Origin: Pseudomonadota bacterium
GTDB taxonomy: Bacteria; Pseudomonadota; Alphaproteobacteria; Sphingomonadales; SMXR01
Length of the DNA: 5,835 nucleotides
Direction: 5' to 3'
Assembly (NCBI GenBank): GCA_022571175.1
Contig: JACZYI010000054.1
Coordinates: 4,202-10,036, forward strand
In this document: positions 1 to 5,159 of the stretch, piece by piece
How positions within the stretch are numbered: position 1 is the stretch's first letter
Layout: each line of letters opens with the position of its first letter
The notes under the pieces: generated by a model
What the model saw: only the letters and a program-made list of their open reading frames with translations
The model's database searches: none
What the model was told of the DNA's origin: nothing
Made by a program: the position numbers and the translations under genes

Positions 1-406
1 ACAGGATTGGGATAGTCACGCGCCAGGAGTATTTCGGATCGGCAGCACGATAGATCTCGTGCGTAAATTCGGCGTTGTGAATTGGATCCGGGACCACCCC
101 GTCGCCCGCAGCAAACGTCCACCCGCCCGCTGCCATATGCCAGTGAACGACGGACATCGGAATCATCTCCGCGAGTCCCTTCAGGGTACGGAAGATGGCG
201 GTACGGTGGGCCCACGGACAGGCCAGCGAAACATATAGGTGGTAGCGCCCAGCTTCTGCTTTAAACCCGCCTTCGCCGGTAGGACCGGGAGAACCGTCGG
301 CAGTGATCCAGTTGCGAAACTGGGCATCCTTGCGCACAAATTCACCCTTGGTAGCCTTGGTGTCGTACCACTGGTCGACCCATTTGCCATCAATAAGGAG
401 ACCCAT
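1..406 (-). CDS. yqjG: Glutathionyl-hydroquinone reductase (Xi-class GST, YqjG/PcpF/Ecm4 family), N-terminal part
   Basis: Only the first 135 codons are present; the gene runs off the left edge, and the family is usually about 320-330 residues. The enzyme uses glutathione to reduce glutathionyl-hydroquinones back to hydroquinones in the cytoplasm, rescuing quinones that have reacted with glutathione. Visible hallmarks are the start MGLLIDGKWVDQWYDTK, the FRNWITADGSPGPTGEGGF segment (residues 30-48) and the catalytic motif ACPWAHR with Cys63, the same position as the nucleophile of E. coli YqjG; then GGWTF (94-98) and an RVTIPIL stretch at the cut. The ATG lies one base after the DoxX gene's TAA, and its ribosome site (AAGGA) is inside the end of that gene, so the two are probably translationally coupled. 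No stop or frameshift is seen in the visible part. Family assignment is firm from the motifs; the exact substrate is not shown. Confidence 0.93.
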   Translation of the reverse strand, partial: MGLLIDGKWVDQWYDTKATKGEFVRKDAQFRNWITADGSPGPTGEGGFKAEAGRYHLYVSLACPWAHRTAIFRTLKGLAEMIPMSVVHWHMAAGGWTFAAGDGVVPDPIHNAEFTHEIYRAADPKYSWRVTIPIL

Positions 407-407
407 T

Positions 408-866
408 TTAAAATTCCTTCGCGATCAGGCGATCCAGCGAATATTGGCCGCCACCTTTGACAATGAATGAGGCTGTAAGGATAGCCCACATCAACGGGTA
501 TTCATAACCCATGTCAGTCCAGATAAAGCCGTTGCCAAGATGAAATGTCAGCGCCAACAGCAAGAAGCCGGTAATGATTGTTGCGACCGGGCGCGTAAGC
601 AGCCCGAAAGCCAGCAACAGGCCACCGAAGAATTCAATCGAACCGCTGGCCGATGCGGCTAAATAACCATTCGAAAAACCGAGCGTTCCTTCGAAATAAC
701 CGGCCGTACCCTCGAGCCCGTAACCGCCAAACCAACCGAACAATTTTTGCGCCCCATGGGGAACCAAAAATGCTCCAGCGGTCAGGCGAAGTGCCGGATC
801 GAGGTATTTTTTCAAGGCTCCATATACCGGGTCCAATGAGTCTAGTATCAAAGATGTCTGTGTCAT
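408..866 (-). CDS. DoxX-family membrane protein (YqjF-like)
   Basis: A 152-residue inner-membrane protein of the DoxX family, about the usual length. Four hydrophobic segments can be seen, roughly residues 24-44, 66-90, 93-111 and 122-137. Family motifs are HGAQKLFGWFGG (37-48) and GGLLLAFGLLTRP (81-93). DoxX proteins are thought to act in redox or thiol-related membrane reactions, but the biochemical role of this branch is not settled. The start is supported by AGGAG eight bases upstream of the ATG. It is the first gene of a two-gene unit with the glutathionyl-hydroquinone reductase, separated by a single base. In E. coli the same pair is yqjF-yqjG, so a role in handling quinones or other electrophiles is likely by context. 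Transcription probably starts from the divergent promoter shared with the LysR gene. Confidence 0.9.
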   Translation of the reverse strand: MTQTSLILDSLDPVYGALKKYLDPALRLTAGAFLVPHGAQKLFGWFGGYGLEGTAGYFEGTLGFSNGYLAASASGSIEFFGGLLLAFGLLTRPVATIITGFLLLALTFHLGNGFIWTDMGYEYPLMWAILTASFIVKGGGQYSLDRLIAKEF

Positions 867-896
867 TTGCTTTCTCCTGATTTGTTTCTGATGCCG

Positions 897-925
897 AATA
901 TGGAGGACTTCAATACAATTGACAA
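897..925 (-). promoter_or_regulatory. Predicted sigma-70-type promoter of the DoxX/reductase pair
   Basis: Read on the minus strand: TTGTCA (920-925, five of six matches to TTGACA), a 17-base spacer, then CATATT (897-902, four of six matches to TATAAT). It sits about 30 bases ahead of the DoxX start codon. The -35 lies inside the 917-927 palindrome, so a regulator bound there would touch polymerase. This is a by-eye match to consensus, not a mapped start site. Confidence 0.45.
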
Positions 926-927
926 TT
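917..927. promoter_or_regulatory. Putative LysR-type operator covering both divergent -35 boxes
   Basis: AATTGACAATT is a perfect inverted repeat around one central base, in the gap between the divergent DoxX and LysR genes, where LysR-type proteins usually bind. On the plus strand it contains a perfect -35 hexamer, TTGACA (919-924), for the regulator gene; the matching -10 at 17 bases (CAGACT, 942-947) is weak. On the minus strand it holds the DoxX -35. The repeat also reads as two direct ACAATT units (915-927 region). LysR binding is inferred from position and symmetry only. Confidence 0.5.
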
Positions 928-968
928 CAGTTTAAAGTGTCCAGACTGTTCGATATAAGGAAACAATC

Positions 969-1850
969 ATGAATCTCAACCGGGCCATGACTACCTTTGT
1001 TGCGGTCTGCGACAATTCCGGTTTTGCGGCAGCAGGGCGTTCGCTTAATCGATCAAAGGCGCTGGTCAGCAAGCAAATTTCCGGGCTTGAGGACCATCTC
1101 GGCGTGCGTCTCTTAAACCGAACTACCCGGAAGATGAGCCTGACGCAGGCTGGCCACATTTACCTTGAACATTGCCGCTCGGTGCTCGAGCAAGTGACCG
1201 TTATGGAGGAACGCCTTGGTGAACAGGCCACTACTCCCAACGGAATGCTACGGATCAGCGCCCCTTACTCGTACGGACAGCAGTTTTTCGGTGCTTTTTT
1301 TACGGAATTTTCCGGGCGTTATCCGGAAATTCAGGTTGATCTCGAACTAAATGACCGCTTCTTGAATTTGGTGGATGAAGGGTTCGACGTTGCAATCCGT
1401 ATTGGTGAGGTGAAGGATTTGGGCGTCATTGCAAAAAAGCTGTCCGAAACCCCCGTCGACATTTACGCCTCGCCAGCGTACCTGGAGGAAAGGTCGGCAC
1501 CAACAAGCGTACAGGATTTTCATGATCATCAATGCCTGGTTTACAGCCAGGGGGGTGAAGTTCGCCCGTGGCGATTTTCAGGTAAAAACTTTTTCCCTCC
1601 ATGGATATTCAAAAGCAACAACGGCGATGTGTTGCGGGATTTGGTGCTGGCGGGAAAGGGGCTTGCCTTTCTTCCCGATTTTTTCATCCAGGAGGACCTG
1701 GAAACCGGGAACCTGGTCAAGATCAGCGGCGAAGGCCCGACGTTCGTTATCCCGATTAGCGCCCTTTACCCCTCCCGGGATTACCTGCCCTTGAAGGTCA
1801 GGGTATTTCTTGATTTCATTGCAGAAAAACTTTCGCCCACAAAAAAATAG
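969..1850 (+). CDS. LysR-type transcriptional regulator, CrgA-like subgroup
   Basis: A 293-residue DNA-binding regulator of normal family length. The N-terminal winged helix-turn-helix covers about residues 1-60, with the recognition part near residues 18-37 (GFAAAGRSLNRSKALVSKQI) and the family phrase LLNRTTRKMSLTQAG (48-62). A linker helix follows, and the two-lobed effector domain starts near residue 92 with LRISAPYSYG, ending with a GLAFLPDFF motif typical of the CrgA-like branch. The ATG is preceded by AAGGA at good spacing. It is divergent from the DoxX/reductase pair across 102 bases, the classic LysR layout, so it probably controls that pair and itself, perhaps sensing a quinone or another electrophile; the ligand is inference. 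It is not closely similar to E. coli YhaJ, the regulator reported for yqjF, judged from memory of that sequence. Confidence 0.93.
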   Translation: MNLNRAMTTFVAVCDNSGFAAAGRSLNRSKALVSKQISGLEDHLGVRLLNRTTRKMSLTQAGHIYLEHCRSVLEQVTVMEERLGEQATTPNGMLRISAPYSYGQQFFGAFFTEFSGRYPEIQVDLELNDRFLNLVDEGFDVAIRIGEVKDLGVIAKKLSETPVDIYASPAYLEERSAPTSVQDFHDHQCLVYSQGGEVRPWRFSGKNFFPPWIFKSNNGDVLRDLVLAGKGLAFLPDFFIQEDLETGNLVKISGEGPTFVIPISALYPSRDYLPLKVRVFLDFIAEKLSPTKK

Positions 1851-1866
1851 ACCGGGATATCTCCCG
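1841..1866 (-). terminator. Weak candidate terminator at the end of the SUMF1 relic
   Basis: On the minus strand a five-pair stem (CGGGA, loop GATA, TCCCG; 1853-1866) is followed, after five bases, by a run of seven T (1841-1847). The stem is short and the gap to the T-run is longer than usual, so this may be chance: the T-run complements the lysine codons at the end of the LysR gene, and the stem sequence overlaps what looks like relic coding sequence. Confidence 0.22.
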
Positions 1867-2028
1867 CAGCGACCTTTGCCCGCGGACACAATCACCATCT
1901 TAGGGGCATTCCCCGCAGTCTCGAAACACGTCACCGGGATTATGACCAACGGGGTCTGCCCGTATGGTTCCAGCGCCCAGCAGACCAGACACAAGTGGCA
2001 CCATCATTGACGTTATTTTAAAATTCAT
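1855..2028 (-). pseudogene. Broken N-terminus of a secreted formylglycine-generating-enzyme-like (SUMF1 domain) protein
   Basis: On the minus strand an ATG (2026-2028) with an upstream GGAGAAGGG opens a 42-codon frame: a signal peptide (MNFKITSMMVPLVSGLLGAG, then TIRA before a likely cleavage at DP) followed by NPGDVFRDCGECP and a TAA (1900-1902). GD.FRDC.ECP followed by a (E/K)MV.(I/V).AG motif is how many bacterial secreted SUMF1/FGE-like proteins begin. Exactly that continuation, KMVIVSAGKGR, follows in another frame, overlapping the TAA, and a further shift would read GDIP, as in the family's G-D-x-x-G stretch. All similarity ends near the 3' end of the LysR gene, so over 200 residues of the expected domain are missing. 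The best reading is a truncated, twice-frameshifted gene relic; a sequencing error would explain a shift but not the missing C-terminal part. A real 42-residue secreted peptide is less likely. Confidence 0.6.
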
Positions 2029-2096
2029 CTGCCCTTCTCCGAACGCCAACTACGGAGACTAACTTCAAACTTTCCAAGAAGGTAATCGCTGCTCGA

Positions 2097-2116
2097 GAGA
2101 GAGCCCGAAAGAGCCC
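2097..2116. repeat. Tandem 10-base repeat, two copies
   Basis: GAGAGAGCCC (2097-2106) is directly followed by GAAAGAGCCC (2107-2116), differing at one base. It lies between the stop of the small membrane protein gene and the SUMF1 relic. No role is evident. The rest of 2029-2096 shows no gene and no strong terminator. Confidence 0.5.
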
Positions 2117-2118
2117 GC

Positions 2119-2349
2119 CTAATTACCTTTGCTGAATTTCTTGCGGATGCAGGCCAGCTCTTCCCTTGCCGAACGCCCACCATTTGTGAGCAGGCCATTG
2201 GTAATAAACCAGCCACCAATATGCAGCATCATGAGCATATTTTTCTGGTCGGTAATGGCGTCTTTCAGCAAATAGGATGTGGCCAGCATGAGCGTCGCCC
2301 AGACCAGAGCATTAATTACAATCGCTGTACCATTTTTCTTTTCAGTCAT
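2119..2349 (-). CDS. Small two-helix membrane protein of unknown function
   Basis: A 76-residue protein I do not recognise. It has a short basic N-terminus (MTEKKNG), a hydrophobic segment at about residues 8-28, a polar hairpin (KDAITDQKN), a second hydrophobic segment at about 38-55, and a basic C-terminal tail (REELACIRKKFSKGN). The charge pattern suggests both ends in the cytoplasm. The ATG is supported by AGGAG seven bases upstream. It starts 15 bases after the XRE regulator gene and is the last gene of the three-gene operon, so it is probably co-expressed with that regulator and with the four-helix membrane protein. It could be a partner or an accessory subunit of the latter; this is inference from linkage alone. 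The coding potential is supported by clean spacing, a good ribosome site and a coherent membrane topology. Confidence 0.75.
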   Translation of the reverse strand: MTEKKNGTAIVINALVWATLMLATSYLLKDAITDQKNMLMMLHIGGWFITNGLLTNGGRSAREELACIRKKFSKGN

Positions 2350-2364
2350 AACGGGTCTCCTGTT

Positions 2365-2604
2365 CTATTGTTTAGGATTGGATTGGCCGGGACCATCTTG
2401 ATCCTGGAGCCAGAAAATATTTTCTACGGGGACTTGGAAACAACCTGCGATTTTAAGCGCGATGATGGTTGAGGGTGTATAACGGCCCACTTCAATCGTG
2501 CTGATGGTCTTGCGGGTGACACCGATTTTCTCGGCCAGATCACTCTGGGACAGGCGATGCTCGGCCCGATAGACCCGGATACGGTTTTCCAGTTGAGCTC
2601 TCAT
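2365..2604 (-). CDS. Minimal Cro/C1 (XRE)-type helix-turn-helix regulator
   Basis: A 79-residue protein made almost entirely of one XRE helix-turn-helix domain. The core is LSQSDLAEKIGVTRKTISTI (residues 18-37), followed by E-VGRYTPS and a helix ending in VPVENIFWLQ, the standard shape of short stand-alone XRE regulators; there is no ligand-binding or dimerisation extension. The last dozen residues are polar and probably disordered. The start codon overlaps the stop of the upstream membrane protein gene (ATGA, 2601-2604), so translation is probably coupled. Regulators of this type are often encoded beside small multi-pass membrane proteins of unknown function and repress their own operon. The palindromes at the operon promoter are the obvious candidate targets, though this is inferred. 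Family assignment is firm. Confidence 0.93.
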   Translation of the reverse strand: MRAQLENRIRVYRAEHRLSQSDLAEKIGVTRKTISTIEVGRYTPSTIIALKIAGCFQVPVENIFWLQDQDGPGQSNPKQ

Positions 2605-3095
2605 TGACCTTGCACCTGATCAAAATCGTCCTCACCTTCATCAGTGTCCCCTGCCCGGTTAAAGACAAAAAACGACAGGCTGAAAAATGCCAGCGAGGCC
2701 GCGAGGATGAGATCAATCACAAATTCTGTGGGGAGGTCAGACCAGCTATTTCTGGTCATGTAATCCATGAACACCAGAAAGACGAAGGTAAAGGCAAAAG
2801 CCCGCTCGGCGGCGCGTTTATAAACATCAATGATAAATCCCTCAGGTTCCGCGCACCCGGATTGCATATTCATTTTAAGCCGGGTCAGGCGCAGAAATTG
2901 GGGAAAGACAACAATCACCGCTAAAATGCCAAAGCCAATTTTGGCATAACCCAGAAGCACTGCCATGTCTTCGCCCACAAAAAATATCAGGGCCGAACAG
3001 GCTTGTGCCAGAGCCAGCAGAAAAACACCGATCGCAATATATTGCATAGCCTTGTCGGCGATTTCCGCCGGGGATTGGATTTTTTTCTGGCTCAT
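2601..3095 (-). CDS. Four-helix membrane protein of unknown function, first gene of the XRE operon
   Basis: A 164-residue integral membrane protein. Four hydrophobic stretches can be seen at about residues 18-41, 46-69, 97-113 and 122-146. Between helices 2 and 3 lies a soluble loop of about 27 residues with several charges (RLTRLKMNMQSGCAEPEG). The C-terminus is a short, strongly acidic tail (DTDEGEDDFDQ). General architecture recalls the small DUF2975/DUF2178-type proteins that accompany short XRE regulators, but I cannot confirm membership by eye. The ATG has GGAG eight bases upstream. Its stop codon overlaps the start of the XRE gene by four bases, and a strong predicted promoter with inverted repeats lies directly upstream. 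It may be the signal input or the regulated effector for the XRE protein; neither is shown by the sequence. Confidence 0.85.
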   Translation of the reverse strand: MSQKKIQSPAEIADKAMQYIAIGVFLLALAQACSALIFFVGEDMAVLLGYAKIGFGILAVIVVFPQFLRLTRLKMNMQSGCAEPEGFIIDVYKRAAERAFAFTFVFLVFMDYMTRNSWSDLPTEFVIDLILAASLAFFSLSFFVFNRAGDTDEGEDDFDQVQGQ

Positions 3096-3123
3096 CTGTT
3101 CACTCCAAATATGACCCGTTTCC

Positions 3124-3149
3124 GTATCTTATTGATACCTTAAGGTGTC
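3124..3149. promoter_or_regulatory. Putative operator at the start region of the XRE operon
   Basis: GATACCTTAAGGTGTC (3134-3149) is a 16-base inverted repeat with one mismatched pair, touching the -10 box and running into the likely transcription start. A further half-site, GTATC (3124-3128), forms a perfect inverted repeat with GATAC (3134-3138) across five bases. So three related half-sites stand in a row. The size and position fit a dimeric repressor such as the operon's own XRE protein. Confidence 0.5.
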
Positions 3150-3177
3150 ATATAGGGATGTATACTTCCCTTGTCAA
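3149..3177 (-). promoter_or_regulatory. Predicted promoter of the XRE/membrane-protein operon
   Basis: On the minus strand: perfect -35 TTGACA (3172-3177), a 17-base spacer, and -10 TATATG (3149-3154, four of six matches). The expected start lies about 45-50 bases before the ATG at 3095, leaving a short leader. This is the best promoter match in the window. It lies in the gap after the FlgO-like/TPR gene's stop and suggests the operon is transcribed independently of that gene. Confidence 0.6.
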
Positions 3178-3180
3178 GGG
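3155..3180. promoter_or_regulatory. Two overlapping palindromes over the spacer and -35 of the XRE operon promoter
   Basis: GGGATGTATACTTCCC (3155-3170) is a 16-base palindrome with one mismatched pair and fills almost the whole -35/-10 spacer. CCCTTGTCAAGGG (3168-3180) is perfect around one central base and encloses the -35 hexamer. They share CCC. Binding here would block polymerase. Neither matches the 3134-3149 repeat in sequence, so more than one protein, or part coincidence, is possible. Confidence 0.45.
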
Positions 3181-3216
3181 GTATGATTTAGAGAAGCACG
3201 TGTCAGGCGATGAACG

Positions 3217-5049
3217 CTATTCGCAGATGAAATCATCCTCACCAACGGCTCGGCAGAAGTCCGGCCAGCCGCGCGAGCGCCAGAGATCAACCATGCCCGT
3301 GCTCAGGAAGAATTCTTTTAGCTCAGGCGTGTTCAGGAGTGACCGAAACATTGGGTTCCAGAACCTGGCCATCTGTGTACCCTTATTTGAAGCATCCGAG
3401 TCCAGATGATATTTCAGGAAGGGCACATCCTGAATCATAAATCCTGCTACAAAAGCAGCCACGTTCCACCCCTCCCCCACCAAGGCATAGAGTCGGGATG
3501 ATAAACCGGGCCTCAGATCGGGGTTGAAATAGCCATCCACATAGGGGCTAAAAATGTCTTCCGGATAATCCATATTCCGCGAGAAAGCCCGGAATTCTGT
3601 CTTGGCCTGTTCCGGGTTACCGGATTCCAGAAAAAGAAGGCCACGCCCATAATGGGAGAACACCCAGCCCAATGCTATGGACTCGTCCGAATAGCGGCGC
3701 GCAAGTTCATAGTCCCCTCGGGCATGATGTGAGATGGCTAGCCAGCCCGGATTAATGCCCGTGGTGGGTGCTATTTCATAAGCCCGGTTCAGAGCCTCAA
3801 TGCTCTCGTCTATATATCCAACGACCCCCAAGCTCAGGCCCAGCCACAGCCAGCTGCTCTCGTTTCTGGGGTCAAGGATAACAGCGCGCTCCAGAAAAGT
3901 CAGGCTTTCCTCAAATTCATATTGATTAACTCGCATCAATCCCCTTGTGGCCCAGATTTGTGCCAAATCAGGGTTTAACGCTTCCGCTCTTTCCAGTGCC
4001 ACTTCGGCGCGGGGATAAAATTCCCCCTGGGGATGATTATCGCTGTAAGAGGGAATAAGAGTGTAGATTATTCCCAGCTCCACCCAGGCCAGGGCAAAAT
4101 CCGGGTCAAGCTCAACCGCCGCTTCCAGCAATCCGGCGGCAACGTTCAGATTATCCGCACCCCTCTGGCGTATCAAATGATGCCCCTGCAAATAAAGCTG
4201 GTAGGCATCCAGATTGTTGGTAGGGCGGTCTCCAACAACCGCCGCCTCACCCACCAGTTCGATCTTCAGCGCCTCGGCAATTGAAGCACTGATTTCGTCC
4301 TGGATGGCAAAAATATCGTCGAGCTGGCGGTCAAAGGTTTCCGACCAGAGATGACTGTCGCTGGCAACGTCGATCAACTGGGCCGTCACCCGCACAGTAT
4401 TTCTAGCGCTGCGGATGGATCCTTCCAGAATGTAACTGACATTGAGCTTTGCTGCTATCTCGGGGATAGAGAAATTTTTACCCTTGAGGGAAAAGGCAGT
4501 GGTGCGCGAGGTCACCTGCAGCCCTTCCAGTTTGGCCAGCACATTCAGGATTTCCTCGGCAATGCCATCGCCAAAATATTCCTGGTCGCCGGCCGCAGAT
4601 AAATCAACGAAGGGCAGCACGGCGATGGAAATTGGGCCCGGGGATTCTATCCCCTGGTCTGCTGTGGAATCCGAATTTGCGATCTCTTCGGACGGCACAC
4701 CCGGCATGCTCTGGCGTTCAAACACAAAATAACCAAGCGCCAGCACAAGGGCAGCGATAATGACATAATTCAATTTCTGACCGGTATTGTGCCTGATGCT
4801 CGCGTGGGCATCCACGTCCTCGGTTTTCATCATGCCCGAAGGTGTCAGCTCAAAAGCCCATGAGAGTAAAAGTGCTACCGGAAAACCGAGGCCCAGCACC
4901 ACCATCAGCATGGGCATGAACCAGTCGGGGAAGCTGAGGTTATCCGCCGCAATGTCTCCCACCTGCAACAAAAGCCAGGACACGACCGCGTATGCCGCGG
5001 CAACCCGCAGCACATTCCGCCGTTTTAATTCGCTGAAAAAACTGGACAA
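3217..5049 (-). CDS. Membrane-anchored protein with FlgO-like domain and TPRs
   Basis: A 610-residue protein. The N-terminus (FSELKRRNVLRVAAAYAVVSW) and the phrase LLLSWAFELTPSG (60-72) are typical of a large proteobacterial family of membrane/TPR proteins. Hydrophobic segments lie at about 12-32, 44-66 and 95-111. A FlgO-like domain follows at about 139-265, recognisable by SIAVLPFVDLS, YFGDGIAEEILN, SRTTAFSLKG and YILEGSIR. TPR-like helices run from about 282 to 490, and the end has the conserved tail WRSRGWPDFC. Related proteins often carry a cyclase or DNA-binding domain at the N-terminus; this one has neither, so its output is unknown and a scaffold or envelope-sensing role is inference. 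The start is TTG: GGAGGAAGG (5055-5063) stands just upstream, and there is no in-frame ATG between the TTG and an in-frame TGA at 5119-5121. It lies 110 bases after the AsmA-like gene on the same strand. Confidence 0.9.
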   Translation of the reverse strand: MSSFFSELKRRNVLRVAAAYAVVSWLLLQVGDIAADNLSFPDWFMPMLMVVLGLGFPVALLLSWAFELTPSGMMKTEDVDAHASIRHNTGQKLNYVIIAALVLALGYFVFERQSMPGVPSEEIANSDSTADQGIESPGPISIAVLPFVDLSAAGDQEYFGDGIAEEILNVLAKLEGLQVTSRTTAFSLKGKNFSIPEIAAKLNVSYILEGSIRSARNTVRVTAQLIDVASDSHLWSETFDRQLDDIFAIQDEISASIAEALKIELVGEAAVVGDRPTNNLDAYQLYLQGHHLIRQRGADNLNVAAGLLEAAVELDPDFALAWVELGIIYTLIPSYSDNHPQGEFYPRAEVALERAEALNPDLAQIWATRGLMRVNQYEFEESLTFLERAVILDPRNESSWLWLGLSLGVVGYIDESIEALNRAYEIAPTTGINPGWLAISHHARGDYELARRYSDESIALGWVFSHYGRGLLFLESGNPEQAKTEFRAFSRNMDYPEDIFSPYVDGYFNPDLRPGLSSRLYALVGEGWNVAAFVAGFMIQDVPFLKYHLDSDASNKGTQMARFWNPMFRSLLNTPELKEFFLSTGMVDLWRSRGWPDFCRAVGEDDFICE

Positions 5050-5107
5050 AACGACCTTCCTCCCCTTTTCGCGGGGAACATTACCACTATTGGCGTGGAA
5101 AAGGGAA

Positions 5108-5122
5108 GTGAAGCGGCTTCAC
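5108..5122 (-). terminator. Hairpin between the AsmA-like and FlgO-like/TPR genes, possible terminator
   Basis: GTGAAGCGGCTTCAC (plus strand) is a perfect 15-base inverted repeat around one base. On the minus strand it is followed by the pyrimidine-rich TTCCCTTTTCC. It lies 38 bases beyond the AsmA-like stop. The T-run is interrupted, so termination may be partial; an operator for the downstream gene is the alternative. A second small inverted repeat, CAGT-CTTTT-ACTG (5122-5134), is next to it. Confidence 0.4.
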
Positions 5123-5159
5123 AGTCTTTTACTGTTGTGCCCGGTCGGAAGCGACTGAT

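Noticed and set aside
181..489. 102-codon minus-strand open frame overlapping the DoxX 3' end and the reductase start
   Set aside because: It lies in a shifted frame across two well-supported genes and has no recognisable protein features.
653..880. 75-codon plus-strand open frame opposite the DoxX gene
   Set aside because: It is antisense to a clear DoxX gene, and its translation is rich in Arg and Asn with no coherent pattern.
1429..1794. 121-codon plus-strand open frame inside the LysR gene
   Set aside because: It is an out-of-frame shadow of the LysR coding sequence, full of Trp, Arg and Cys from codon-shift effects.
1578..1994. 138-codon minus-strand open frame opposite the LysR 3' end
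   Set aside because: Most of it is antisense to the firmly assigned LysR gene. It has no family features, and only its KMVIVSAGKGR stretch is meaningful, as part of the SUMF1 relic in another frame.
1851..2118. Search for a mobile-element boundary or attachment site around the SUMF1 relic
   Set aside because: No terminal inverted repeats, target-site duplication or transposase fragment could be seen; the tandem 10-base repeat is too short to argue for insertion.
2025..2219. 64-codon minus-strand open frame between the small membrane protein and the SUMF1 relic
   Set aside because: It starts inside the 76-residue gene in another frame, with no ribosome site or family resemblance.
2604..2924. 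106-codon plus-strand open frame opposite the four-helix membrane protein gene
   Set aside because: It is antisense to a gene with a good start, good operon spacing and clear membrane topology; its own translation is low-complexity and basic.
3158..3409. 83-codon plus-strand open frame starting in the palindrome region
   Set aside because: It has no convincing ribosome site and runs antisense into the conserved C-terminus of the FlgO-like/TPR gene.
4442..4732. Several plus-strand open frames opposite the FlgO-like/TPR gene
   Set aside because: They are antisense shadows of a long gene with clear domain motifs.
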